From NCBI GenBank assembly GCA_018267475.1, contig JAFDYI010000027.1:1-64000 (forward strand): 64,000 nucleotides of DNA, in the 5' to 3' direction. The translations under genes were made by a program, and so were the position numbers. The notes beneath the pieces were generated by a model. That model was given only the letters and a program-made list of their open reading frames with translations, did not search any database and was not told where the DNA came from. Each line of letters opens with the position of its first letter. The stretch's first letter is position 1. The DNA comes from Bacteroidota bacterium (lineage in GTDB: Bacteria > Bacteroidota > Bacteroidia > B-17B0 > Aurantibacillaceae). Below are positions 34,104-41,930 of the stretch, piece after piece.

Positions 34104-34221
34104 ACAAGGTATGAAAAAATACCTCTTAGCAACGCTAAAACCAACTTCACTTAAAACAGATACCTTGTTAAACAGGGAATAAAAAGTGAGGAGTGGCTTT
34201 CTAAACGATAAATATTTTTTT
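34104..34221 (+). ncRNA. Possible structured RNA between the adaptor gene and dnaG
   Basis: ACAAGGTAT at 34104-34112 is perfectly complementary to ATACCTTGT at 34160-34168. Part of the same left arm (AGGTAT, 34107-34112) can instead pair with ATACCT at 34119-34124 around a six-base loop. TTAGC/GCTAA (34126-34138) forms a nested hairpin, and TCACTT (34147-34152) could pair with AAGTGA (34184-34189) to give a pseudoknot. Seven T follow at 34215-34221. It lies upstream of the predicted dnaG promoter, so it would be its own transcript or part of a longer leader. I do not recognise an RNA family. Strand is uncertain. Confidence 0.3.
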
Positions 34222-34245
34222 ACAAAGCAGAAGCTAAATAAATTG

Positions 34246-34253
34246 TATCTTTG
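34246..34253 (+). promoter_or_regulatory. -7 element for dnaG
   Basis: TATCTTTG on the plus strand, exact match, ending 8 bp before the GTG start at 34262. With a start site 4-6 bp after the element, the leader would be 0-4 nucleotides. Confidence 0.6.
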
Positions 34254-34261
34254 ATACCCTT

Positions 34262-36274
34262 GTGATACCTAAAGATATTGTAGATAAAATAATTGACGAA
34301 GCCCGCATAGAAGAAGTGGTGGGTGATTTTATTAGTTTAAAAAAAAGAGGAGCTAACCTTTTGGGTTTGTGTCCTTTTCATAATGAAAAAACACCTTCAT
34401 TCACAGTGTCGCCTGCCAAGGGTATATATAAGTGCTTTGGTTGTGGAAAAGCCGGCAATTCCGTAAATTTTATCATGGACCACGAGAGCCTAAGTTACCC
34501 TGAGGCACTGCGTTACTTAGCACAAAAATACCGCATCGAAATTCAAGAAAAAGAAATAAGTCCGGAAGAAAAAGCCCAGCAAACCGAGCGCGAAAGCCTG
34601 TTGGTAGTAACCGGTTACGCGCAAAAATATTTTTCTAATGCTTTGTGGGATAGTGATGAAGGGAAGTCGGTAGGTTTAAGTTATTTTTACGAGCGTGGTT
34701 TTACTGATGAAACTATAAGAAAATTTCAATTAGGTTATTCTTTTGAAGAACGAAAAGCCTTTTCAAAAGCAGCACTTGCCGATAAATTCCAAATTGAATA
34801 CCTAATAAAAACGGGGCTTTCTATCCTTTCTGAAAAACATAAAGAAAACAGTCCTATAAGTATCCACGATATTTTTGACCGATATACCAGTCGGGTTATC
34901 TTTCCCATTCACAGCGGTACAGGCAAGGTGCTGGGCTTTGGCGGGCGCATTTTAGGCAGTGATAAAAAACTAGCTAAATACATCAATTCGCCTCAAACCG
35001 ATATATATGATAAAAGCAAGGTGCTGTACGGTTTGTTCTTTGCAAAAAAACAAATTACGCAAAAAGATGTATGCTACTTAGTAGAAGGCTATACGGATGT
35101 AATATCCATGCATCAGGCAGGCATTGAAAACGTGGTGTCTTCGTCCGGAACCTCTCTTACTGTAGAGCAAATAAAGTTAATACATCGTTTTACAAGTCAT
35201 ATCACTATTTTGTATGATGGGGATTTAGCAGGAATAAAAGCCAGTTTTAGAGGTATTGATTTGATTTTGGAAGAAGGCATGAACGTAAAAGTGCTTTTGT
35301 TTCCTGATGGCGACGATCCGGACTCGTTTTCAAAGAAAGTAACGCGGCAAGAATTGCAAGAATTTATAGAGAAAAATGCCGTTGATTTTATTCGCTTTAA
35401 AACCAATTTGCTTTACGAGGAGGCCAAACAAGATCCTATAAAAAAAGCATCACTCATTAAAGAAATTATAGAAAGTGTTGCTATTATACCCGATGCCATT
35501 ACGCGAAACACCTATATTACAGAGTGCAGCAACCTGCTTCATACCAACGAACAAACTTTGGTTTTTGAAGTGCAAAACATTCGTAGAAAAAAACAACAAA
35601 AACAGGCAGCCAGTCAACAAGATGTACCGCAAAATGTACAACAACAGGTCGAAACAGCCTTGTTTATTAACGGCCAAGCAAAGGATGATTTGCAAAAACT
35701 ATTAGATGCCGATTTAAACCCTTTTGCCGAGCAAGAAAAAAATTTGGTACGTCTACTTTTGTTGTACGGGCAACATATAATACAATTACAACGCTATAAC
35801 GAATATAAAGAATTGACCCCTGTAAAAGTGTCGGTAGCTGAATATATTTTGAACGAACTGCAACAAGATGATTTGTATTTTATAGACAGCGTATGCCAAC
35901 TTTTTATTCAAGAATTTTTGTATCAAATACAAAAAGAAAATGTACCCTCTACCGATTATTTTATAAAACATAAAAACCCTCAACTGGCACAAACCGCAGT
36001 TCATTTAATAAGTAATAGCAACCAACTAAGCGAAAATTGGAAAAAAAAATATGGACTTTGGGTTGCGCAAGAAGATGATAACCTAAGGAAAACCGTAAAT
36101 CATGATTTGTTTATTTACAAAGAAAAGCGATTAGAAAAACTAATAGACGAAGAAAAAGAGAAGCTACGTAACATCTCTTCCGACGAAGAAATGCAAAATA
36201 TCTTAGAGCATATTAAAAACTTAGAGGCTCTAAAAATCCGTTTTAATAGTTTTTTAGGGCGCACTATAATATAA
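34262..36274 (+). CDS. dnaG: DNA primase
   Basis: 670 residues. Synthesises RNA primers at the replication fork. N-terminal CHC2 zinc finger with C37, H40, C58 and C61 (CPFHNEKTPSF, YKCFGCG); then the polymerase core with the Toprim domain (EGYTDVISM, glutamate 275; YDGDLAGIKA; PDGDDPDSF); then a helical C-terminal region (about 430-670) for helicase interaction, poorly conserved and rich in Gln. The start codon is GTG at 34262 and reads MIPKDIVDKIIDEARIEEVVGDF, the standard DnaG opening. The promoter is so close that translation would begin at or near the 5' end of the mRNA. Converges with the M3 peptidase gene. Confidence 0.96.
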   Translation: MIPKDIVDKIIDEARIEEVVGDFISLKKRGANLLGLCPFHNEKTPSFTVSPAKGIYKCFGCGKAGNSVNFIMDHESLSYPEALRYLAQKYRIEIQEKEISPEEKAQQTERESLLVVTGYAQKYFSNALWDSDEGKSVGLSYFYERGFTDETIRKFQLGYSFEERKAFSKAALADKFQIEYLIKTGLSILSEKHKENSPISIHDIFDRYTSRVIFPIHSGTGKVLGFGGRILGSDKKLAKYINSPQTDIYDKSKVLYGLFFAKKQITQKDVCYLVEGYTDVISMHQAGIENVVSSSGTSLTVEQIKLIHRFTSHITILYDGDLAGIKASFRGIDLILEEGMNVKVLLFPDGDDPDSFSKKVTRQELQEFIEKNAVDFIRFKTNLLYEEAKQDPIKKASLIKEIIESVAIIPDAITRNTYITECSNLLHTNEQTLVFEVQNIRRKKQQKQAASQQDVPQNVQQQVETALFINGQAKDDLQKLLDADLNPFAEQEKNLVRLLLLYGQHIIQLQRYNEYKELTPVKVSVAEYILNELQQDDLYFIDSVCQLFIQEFLYQIQKENVPSTDYFIKHKNPQLAQTAVHLISNSNQLSENWKKKYGLWVAQEDDNLRKTVNHDLFIYKEKRLEKLIDEEKEKLRNISSDEEMQNILEHIKNLEALKIRFNSFLGRTII

Positions 36275-36277
36275 AAG

Positions 36278-37984
36278 CTATTTCAATTGCTCCAACTCGC
36301 GCCATACAAAATCAGCTACTGAAGATAAGTACTCGTCAGAAAAATCAAAATGAATATTCGCTTCCTTATATACATCGGGTATAGAAACGGTGTATCCCAA
36401 AGCCAATGCTTTTTTGTATTGTTGTAAAGCGCTGGCTTCATCTTGCATAAAATTTTTCCAAACAGCCAAAGCCCCTAGCTGCGCGAAACCATATTCAATA
36501 TAATAAAAAGGTACTTCAAAAATATGCAACTGGCTGTGCCACATGCGCGCCACATTTTCTTCTAATCCACTGTAATCTACCACGCTGCCATTAAATTGCG
36601 AATACAGTTCAATCCAAATTTTGTAACGTTCTTGAGTGTTTTGTGTAGGATTTTCGTATATTTTTTGTTGATAGGCATCTACACAAGCTATCCAGCATAG
36701 GGTTTTTATTATTTTTTCTAATTGCTCTTTTTTAGCGCGGTTTAAATCTTCTTTATCTGTATAAAAAACGTCCCAACGTTTCATAGAAATAAGTTCCATA
36801 CTCATAGAGGCCAGCTCAGCTACTTCGCTGGGAACCGATTTAAATTCATTTATTTTGTAGTCTTTAGTTAAAAAAGCATGCACTGCGTGCCCACCCTCAT
36901 GTACCATGGTAACCACATCGCGCTGTAAGCCTACTGCATTCATAAAAATAAAGGGAACGCCACTTTCGTATAAGGGATAGTTGTAACCGCCGGGCGCCTT
37001 GCCTTTTCTTGAAGCCAAATCCAGGTGCTTCATGGTTTGCATGGTGCTTAGGCATTCTCCAAAATAAGCATCGGTTTTAGTAAAACATTCAATCGATTTT
37101 TCCAGCAACTCATCAGCCGTGGCAAAGGGGTGTAAGGGCTTGTGGTTTCCGATATCTACCTCCGTATCCCAAGGGCGGTAAGCGCTTAGGTTCAGCTCTT
37201 TTTTTCTGCGCTCATCAATGGCTTTACTAAGGGGTACAAAATATTTTTTTATGCTTTGATGAAAAGAAAAGCAATCTTCTTTGGTATAATCAAAGCGCCC
37301 CAGCTCTTTATGTTTATAGTCTCTATAATTTTTAAAGTCTGCGTTTATAGCTACTTGATGGCGCAACGCAAGCAATTCTTCAAACAATTTATTTAATGCT
37401 TCTTCATCTTTCTTTTTTCTGTTTTGAATAAGCGCATAAACCTCTTCTCGCACCTTTCTGTCTGTATTTTTTAAGTGCAAAGCCGCTTGCTGCAAGGTTA
37501 ATTCTTGGCCTTGGTAGGAGATGGTTTGCTTGCTTGTAATAGCTCCGTATTGCTGGGTTTTAGTGGCTATTTGGCTGTGCAGCGGCACGTTTTTTTTCCT
37601 AAACAATTCTATGTGGTTTTTTACCGAGCGTAAATAGGTAAAATACTTCTTCTCATCTAAATGTTGCGCCCATTCCGACTGCACTAATTTTTTATTTAAC
37701 TTGTCTGCCCAAGGAGCTATTTGCGGCTCTATTTCCGTTACAAAAAAATCATATTGTTGATTTAGTTCTTTATTTTCGGTATCGCAACTTTGTTTTATAT
37801 AGCGCCAAGCAAAATTTTCGCTTACGGCAGCTTCTACCTCATTTATATCCAATATCCATTTTTCTAATTCCGTTTTAGAAGTAATGTTTCTGTTTAGCAG
37901 CTCTTTGTATAAAGGCTCTAAATCGTTCCAGGTTGTTATATCAAATTTTTGCGGTAAGTAGTTTCGTTTACTGAGTGTGTTCAT
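36278..37984 (-). CDS. M3 family oligoendopeptidase (PepF-like)
   Basis: 568 residues, cytosolic zinc metallopeptidase cleaving short peptides. The active-site motif HEGGHAVHAF has zinc ligands H362 and H366 with catalytic E363, and a downstream glutamate ligand is expected in VPSEVAELASMSMELIS. The preceding part has the helical M3 fold, and PLYESGVPFIFMNAVGLQRDV is typical of the family. Length is usual for the bacterial oligoendopeptidase F branch. It lies 20 bp after yqgE in the same direction and has no clear promoter of its own, so it is probably co-transcribed with yqgE. Confidence 0.93.
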   Translation of the reverse strand: MNTLSKRNYLPQKFDITTWNDLEPLYKELLNRNITSKTELEKWILDINEVEAAVSENFAWRYIKQSCDTENKELNQQYDFFVTEIEPQIAPWADKLNKKLVQSEWAQHLDEKKYFTYLRSVKNHIELFRKKNVPLHSQIATKTQQYGAITSKQTISYQGQELTLQQAALHLKNTDRKVREEVYALIQNRKKKDEEALNKLFEELLALRHQVAINADFKNYRDYKHKELGRFDYTKEDCFSFHQSIKKYFVPLSKAIDERRKKELNLSAYRPWDTEVDIGNHKPLHPFATADELLEKSIECFTKTDAYFGECLSTMQTMKHLDLASRKGKAPGGYNYPLYESGVPFIFMNAVGLQRDVVTMVHEGGHAVHAFLTKDYKINEFKSVPSEVAELASMSMELISMKRWDVFYTDKEDLNRAKKEQLEKIIKTLCWIACVDAYQQKIYENPTQNTQERYKIWIELYSQFNGSVVDYSGLEENVARMWHSQLHIFEVPFYYIEYGFAQLGALAVWKNFMQDEASALQQYKKALALGYTVSIPDVYKEANIHFDFSDEYLSSVADFVWRELEQLK

Positions 37985-38004
37985 GTGTGTTTTTATTTTT
38001 GTTG

Positions 38005-38553
38005 TTAATTCATAGAGGGTTCTTCCGATATGTGTGCCAGCACTTTATAATTAGAGCCTAATCGTGCCAACTGCTCCGGCCATATATCATTAGGGTGTGC
38101 GTTGATGAGGTTTTGGGTAAAAGAGTTTAGTTTAGCCCAGGCTCTTTGCTGTATTTCTTCTTCTAACTGCCCGGCGCTCCAACCCGAATATCCTATAAAA
38201 AAGCGCACTTGTTCGGTATTTATTTGTTTTGTTTTTAATGCCTCTACAAGTTCCAAAAAATTACCTCCCCAATAATAGTTTTGCTGTATATGCACGCTTT
38301 CAGAAATAAGGTGGCCCACAGTATGCACATAAAAAAGCTGATTTTCTGCTACGGGGCCGCCGTAATATATAGGTATAGATAATCCTTGTGCGCTTTGCAC
38401 GACATCTTTTAAGGTAAGAAACATGGATTTGTTGAGTATAAACCCTAAGGTGCCCTGCGGTGTATGTTCGGCCAACAAAATAACGGTGCGCTTAAAGCTT
38501 CCGTCGTTTAGCAGAGGGCGTGCTACCAGTATTTCTCCTTGACTTATTGGCAT
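38005..38553 (-). CDS. YqgE/AlgH family protein
   Basis: 182 residues from the ATG at 38553 (MPISQGEILVARPLLND). This start matches the family opening and leaves room for the promoter; the frame is open to 38586. Conserved blocks: FKRTVILLAEHTPQGTLGFILNK, YYGGPVAENQLFYVHT, RFFIGYSGWSAGQLEEEI. YqgE/AlgH is a widely conserved cytosolic fold with no settled biochemical activity; AlgH was first named as an alginate regulator. Divergent from pdxH with overlapping promoters; the M3 peptidase gene follows. Confidence 0.93.
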   Translation of the reverse strand: MPISQGEILVARPLLNDGSFKRTVILLAEHTPQGTLGFILNKSMFLTLKDVVQSAQGLSIPIYYGGPVAENQLFYVHTVGHLISESVHIQQNYYWGGNFLELVEALKTKQINTEQVRFFIGYSGWSAGQLEEEIQQRAWAKLNSFTQNLINAHPNDIWPEQLARLGSNYKVLAHISEEPSMN

Positions 38554-38562
38554 AAATAAATG

Positions 38563-38570
38563 TATCTTTG
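38563..38570 (+). promoter_or_regulatory. -7 element for pdxH
   Basis: TATCTTTG on the plus strand, 18 bp before the pdxH ATG at 38589. Together with the yqgE element at 38576-38583 it forms a compact divergent promoter pair within 21 bp. Confidence 0.6.
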
Positions 38571-38575
38571 CCGTA

Positions 38576-38583
38576 CAAAAGTA
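38576..38583 (-). promoter_or_regulatory. -7 element for yqgE
   Basis: Reads TACTTTTG on the minus strand, 22 bp before the yqgE ATG at 38553. It lies only 5 bp from the pdxH element, so both cannot be bound by polymerase at once. Confidence 0.55.
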
Positions 38584-38588
38584 CAAAA

Positions 38589-39239
38589 ATGCTTCCGCTT
38601 AATCAATACACAAAAAACATACGCCATGATTTTATGAAGGCTACTTTCGGTGAAAAAGAAGCTCATAAAAATCCTTTTATACAATTTGAACGATGGCTTG
38701 AAGACGCTGTAAAAGGAGCGGTGCAAGAGCCTAATGCTATGGTGCTATCAACGGCTAACAAAAAGGGGAAGCCTACCTCCAGAGTAGTGTTGTTACGCGG
38801 GCTTAAAAGCCATTGCTTTACTTTTTTTACCAATTATCAAAGCAAAAAAGGGGCTGAAATACAAGAAAATCCGTATGCTTGTCTGTTGTTTTTTTGGCCT
38901 GAATTAGAGCGGCAAATTCGCATAGAGGGCAAAATAGTAAAAGCTACCGACTTGGTATCTAACGCTTATTTTGCTTCGCGCCCACACGAATCTCAAATTG
39001 GGGCTTGTGCCTCGCCCCAAAGCACGGTTATAAAAAACAGGGAAGTTTTAGAAAAGAATACGGTTTTACTTCAGGAACAATATCCTACTAAAGTGCCGCG
39101 CCCCAAAAATTGGGGAGGCTATGTATTGCAAGCCAATTATTATGAATTTTGGCAGGGCAGAGAAAGCCGCCTGCATGATAGAATTTGTTATTCGTTGCAA
39201 AAAAATAAAACTTGGAAAAAGCAACGGGTAGCCCCATAA
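38589..39239 (+). CDS. pdxH: Pyridoxamine 5'-phosphate oxidase
   Basis: 216 residues from the ATG at 38589; an in-frame TTG at 38568 overlaps the promoter and is unlikely. FMN-dependent oxidase that makes pyridoxal 5'-phosphate from PNP or PMP (vitamin B6 salvage). Family blocks: AMVLSTANKKGKPTSRVVLLRGL (FMN phosphate site), FFTNYQSKKGAEIQENPYACLLFFW, RQIRIEGKIVKAT, and the C-terminal signature VPRPKNWGGYVL with FWQGRESRLHDRI and a short basic tail. Length agrees with bacterial PdxH. Convergent with hemJ. Confidence 0.96.
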   Translation: MLPLNQYTKNIRHDFMKATFGEKEAHKNPFIQFERWLEDAVKGAVQEPNAMVLSTANKKGKPTSRVVLLRGLKSHCFTFFTNYQSKKGAEIQENPYACLLFFWPELERQIRIEGKIVKATDLVSNAYFASRPHESQIGACASPQSTVIKNREVLEKNTVLLQEQYPTKVPRPKNWGGYVLQANYYEFWQGRESRLHDRICYSLQKNKTWKKQRVAP

Positions 39240-39251
39240 TGGGCATGAGTG

Positions 39252-39806
39252 TTATTCTACTTCCTGTTTTTTCTCTCTATTTTTCTTATATACAAAGGTG
39301 CCTAGCATAATAACACCTGCCAGCACCACCAAGCCCAAGCCGCCCCAAACCAAGCTTCCGGAGCTTTTTACCACTACTAAAAACACAATAGTAAACAACA
39401 GCAAGGTAGCTATCTCATTAAATAAGCGTAAACGGAACGGTTTGCCTTCGTAAGAATTGCTTTTCATTTTATTAAAAATAATTTGGCACCTGAAATGATA
39501 TACAAACAGCACGCCTACAAAAAATAATTTAAGCATCATCCATGGTTGTTGCAAATAATAAGAGAAATTTACTGCATACATCCAAAAACCAAAAAGCGCC
39601 GTAAGGAGCGCCGAAGGCCAAGTAATACCATACCACAATCTACGCTGCATAAGCTGGTATTGCGGAATTAAGATGTTTTTTTCTTCTTCTGTTTTTGCAT
39701 TGGCCTCTGCCTGATAAATAAACAAACGAACGATATAAAACAAACCGGCAAACCAACACACTACAAAAATGATATGTAAGGCTTTTATATATAAAAGATA
39801 ATCCAT
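39252..39806 (-). CDS. hemJ: Protoporphyrinogen oxidase HemJ / CopD-like membrane protein
   Basis: 184 residues from the ATG at 39806 (MDYLLYIKALHIIFVVCWFAGLFYIVRLF); the frame is open to 39860. Four or five transmembrane helices. The N-terminal HxxxxxCWFAGLFYIVRLFIY, the QRRLWYGITWP block and WMMLKLFFVGVLFVYHF match the HemJ family (formerly UPF0093), which oxidises protoporphyrinogen IX to protoporphyrin IX in haem synthesis in organisms lacking HemG/HemY. The C-terminal extension with an extra helix and Lys/Glu tail is slightly longer than usual. A near-consensus -7 (TACCTTAG) sits 5 bp upstream. Confidence 0.85.
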   Translation of the reverse strand: MDYLLYIKALHIIFVVCWFAGLFYIVRLFIYQAEANAKTEEEKNILIPQYQLMQRRLWYGITWPSALLTALFGFWMYAVNFSYYLQQPWMMLKLFFVGVLFVYHFRCQIIFNKMKSNSYEGKPFRLRLFNEIATLLLFTIVFLVVVKSSGSLVWGGLGLVVLAGVIMLGTFVYKKNREKKQEVE

Positions 39807-39912
39807 AGGGGCTAAGGTACGCATAAAATAGCAAATAGGAGTGGAAAGCGTGTGCTGCATAAAAAAGGCAAGTCTCTATTACAACGCCAACGTAATGAAA
39901 GTATAAAGCACA

Positions 39913-41802
39913 TTATTTTTCTTTTCGGTTCATAACCGAGGTATATTTTCTTCCGTTAATAATAATCTTGAACATGCCTCTTTTTATGGACAGCGGAGGT
40001 TTTTTGGTTTCATACTCGTCGGCACGATACTTATATATATTCAAGATGTTTTTGTATGATAAGATACCTACTAACGCATTTTTTTCTTCCGATTCTACCA
40101 TAATAACATCGGTATTATTATTGGCCATTATTTCAACGGCGTGTTTTAAAACATCGTTTTCATCAATGATGGCGCTTCCCTTTTTTATTAAAGATTGTAT
40201 GTTTTTTTGTTTGTCTTCGTGTATGTTTAGTAAATCCAGGGTATTTACCGTTCCTATATACTCTTCGGCATTATTAATTACAATAATATAATCGGTTTGA
40301 TGCTCTTGGTTGCTCAAAATCCATTGCTGTGCTTCTTGTACACTGGTGTTTTCATTTAAGGTATTTAGCGTATCGTCCAGCACATCTTTTGCGGCGTATT
40401 TTTCTAAAATATCGGGTTCGTAGGTATCGGGGGTGCGTATGCCTCTGCGTGCAATCTTTTCGGTCATAATGTTATGCTCCATTAAAAAATAAGAAACTAA
40501 GTAGGAGGCAAAACAAGCGGCCATAAGAGGCAACAAAGCATTTGATTGCATAGTAGTTTCTAAAGCAAAAACAATAGAAGTAAGCAAAGCTCTTGAAGCG
40601 CCTGCAAACATGGCGGCCATGCCTACTAAAGCAGCAAGAGGTAAATATATTTCGGTTTGATGAAGATATTGTTCAAAGCCCATACCTATTAAGGCGCCCA
40701 TAGCTCCACCAATGGTAAGCAAGGGGGCTAAAGTACCTCCCGAAGTGCCGCTGCCCAAAGCAACAGCCCACGAAATAAATTTAAAAATACCCAACACCAA
40801 TAAGGCTTTTATAGCCATGCTGCCTGATAGTACATTGCTGATGTTGTCATACCCTACACCCAGCGTATGCGGAAAAAAGTAGCCGATAATTCCCACTACT
40901 AACCCGCCTATGGCGGGCCACCACATCCAGTGTATGGGCAATTTTTCAAATCCTTCTTCTACCCAATATACTGCTTTTGATACAAATACGGAAAGTAAGC
41001 CTACCAAAACACCAATAACCGCATAAGCTAATAAAGCAAAGTTAGAAGCATGAGGTACATCGGGCATGGAAAAAACAGGGTTTTGCCCAAAGAGTAAATG
41101 ATGCCCCGCCGCACCCGTGATGCAAGCAATAGAAACCGGTAAAATAGAGCGGGTAGATAGCTCAAACAAAAGCAATTCTACCGCTAAAAAAATAGCAGCT
41201 AATGGACAACCAAATATAGCCGACATACCCGCCGTAGCTCCGGCTGCCAATAATATCTTGCGTTCGTAATGCGATATTTTTATGATTTGACCTAAGGTAG
41301 AGCCTAAGGCGCCCCCTGTAGCAATAATGGGGCCTTCTGAACCAAAAGGGCCGCCTGTGCCTATAGAGATAGCTGCCGAAAGAGGCTTTAAGAAGGTAAT
41401 AACCGGCTTTATTTTGCTTTGGTTGGTAAGAATTTGTTCCATAGCCTCCGGAATGCCGTGCCCGCGTATAGCTTGCGAACCAAAATAAGCCATTAGACCT
41501 ACCAAAATACTGCCCAACACCGGAACTAAAACAACAAACCACCCCAACGTATTGCCGGTAGGCGAAGCGTGTGCCGTAGAAAAAGCACCATAAAAAGAAA
41601 GGTTGGTAATAAGATTGATAAGCAACACTAAAAACTTAGCAATAAAGCTGATGGCAATTGAAATGCAAAAAGTGATAAATGAGATATAAAGAATTCTTCG
41701 TTTGTTGCCCCTTTTTTGTGGTTGAAAGTTTTCTGCTTCCAGGGCAGGATTCATAGAAGGTGAAACCGGAATGCCATTTTTTAGAGGGTTGTTTCTGTTC
41801 AT
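39913..41802 (-). CDS. ClC-type chloride channel/transporter with CBS domain pair
   Basis: 629 residues. The N-terminal cytosolic stretch is followed by the ClC core (about 35-440) with its three anion-site motifs: GHGIPE at 114-119 (His where E. coli ClC has Ser107), GSEGP at 154-158 with gating glutamate E156, and GTSGGTLAP. E156 is retained, so an anion/proton or fluoride-type exchange is possible as well as a channel. Two CBS domains follow (about 455-600; for example ILSNQEHQTDYIIVINNAEEYIGTVNTLDLL), which bind adenine nucleotides in homologues. A basic C-terminal tail closes it. Monocistronic, with its own -7 element. Confidence 0.93.
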   Translation of the reverse strand: MNRNNPLKNGIPVSPSMNPALEAENFQPQKRGNKRRILYISFITFCISIAISFIAKFLVLLINLITNLSFYGAFSTAHASPTGNTLGWFVVLVPVLGSILVGLMAYFGSQAIRGHGIPEAMEQILTNQSKIKPVITFLKPLSAAISIGTGGPFGSEGPIIATGGALGSTLGQIIKISHYERKILLAAGATAGMSAIFGCPLAAIFLAVELLLFELSTRSILPVSIACITGAAGHHLLFGQNPVFSMPDVPHASNFALLAYAVIGVLVGLLSVFVSKAVYWVEEGFEKLPIHWMWWPAIGGLVVGIIGYFFPHTLGVGYDNISNVLSGSMAIKALLVLGIFKFISWAVALGSGTSGGTLAPLLTIGGAMGALIGMGFEQYLHQTEIYLPLAALVGMAAMFAGASRALLTSIVFALETTMQSNALLPLMAACFASYLVSYFLMEHNIMTEKIARRGIRTPDTYEPDILEKYAAKDVLDDTLNTLNENTSVQEAQQWILSNQEHQTDYIIVINNAEEYIGTVNTLDLLNIHEDKQKNIQSLIKKGSAIIDENDVLKHAVEIMANNNTDVIMVESEEKNALVGILSYKNILNIYKYRADEYETKKPPLSIKRGMFKIIINGRKYTSVMNRKEK

Positions 41803-41828
41803 TATAAATAAAAATATAAAATAGAGCG

Positions 41829-41836
41829 CAAAGGTA
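41829..41836 (-). promoter_or_regulatory. -7 element for the ClC gene
   Basis: Reads TACCTTTG on the minus strand, 26 bp before the ATG at 41802. It also marks the border between the restriction-modification locus and the core gene. Confidence 0.6.
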
Positions 41837-41930
41837 AAAAATGAATTTTATACCAAAATCTTAAAATATGTTGTAATATCAAGTAGGGGCTTATGCTTGT
41901 TTGTTTTAATAACGGTGGCTGTTTAATTAA

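Noticed and set aside
38568-38588. Upstream TTG as the pdxH start
   Set aside because: It overlaps the predicted -7 element, and the ATG at 38589 gives the expected N-terminus.
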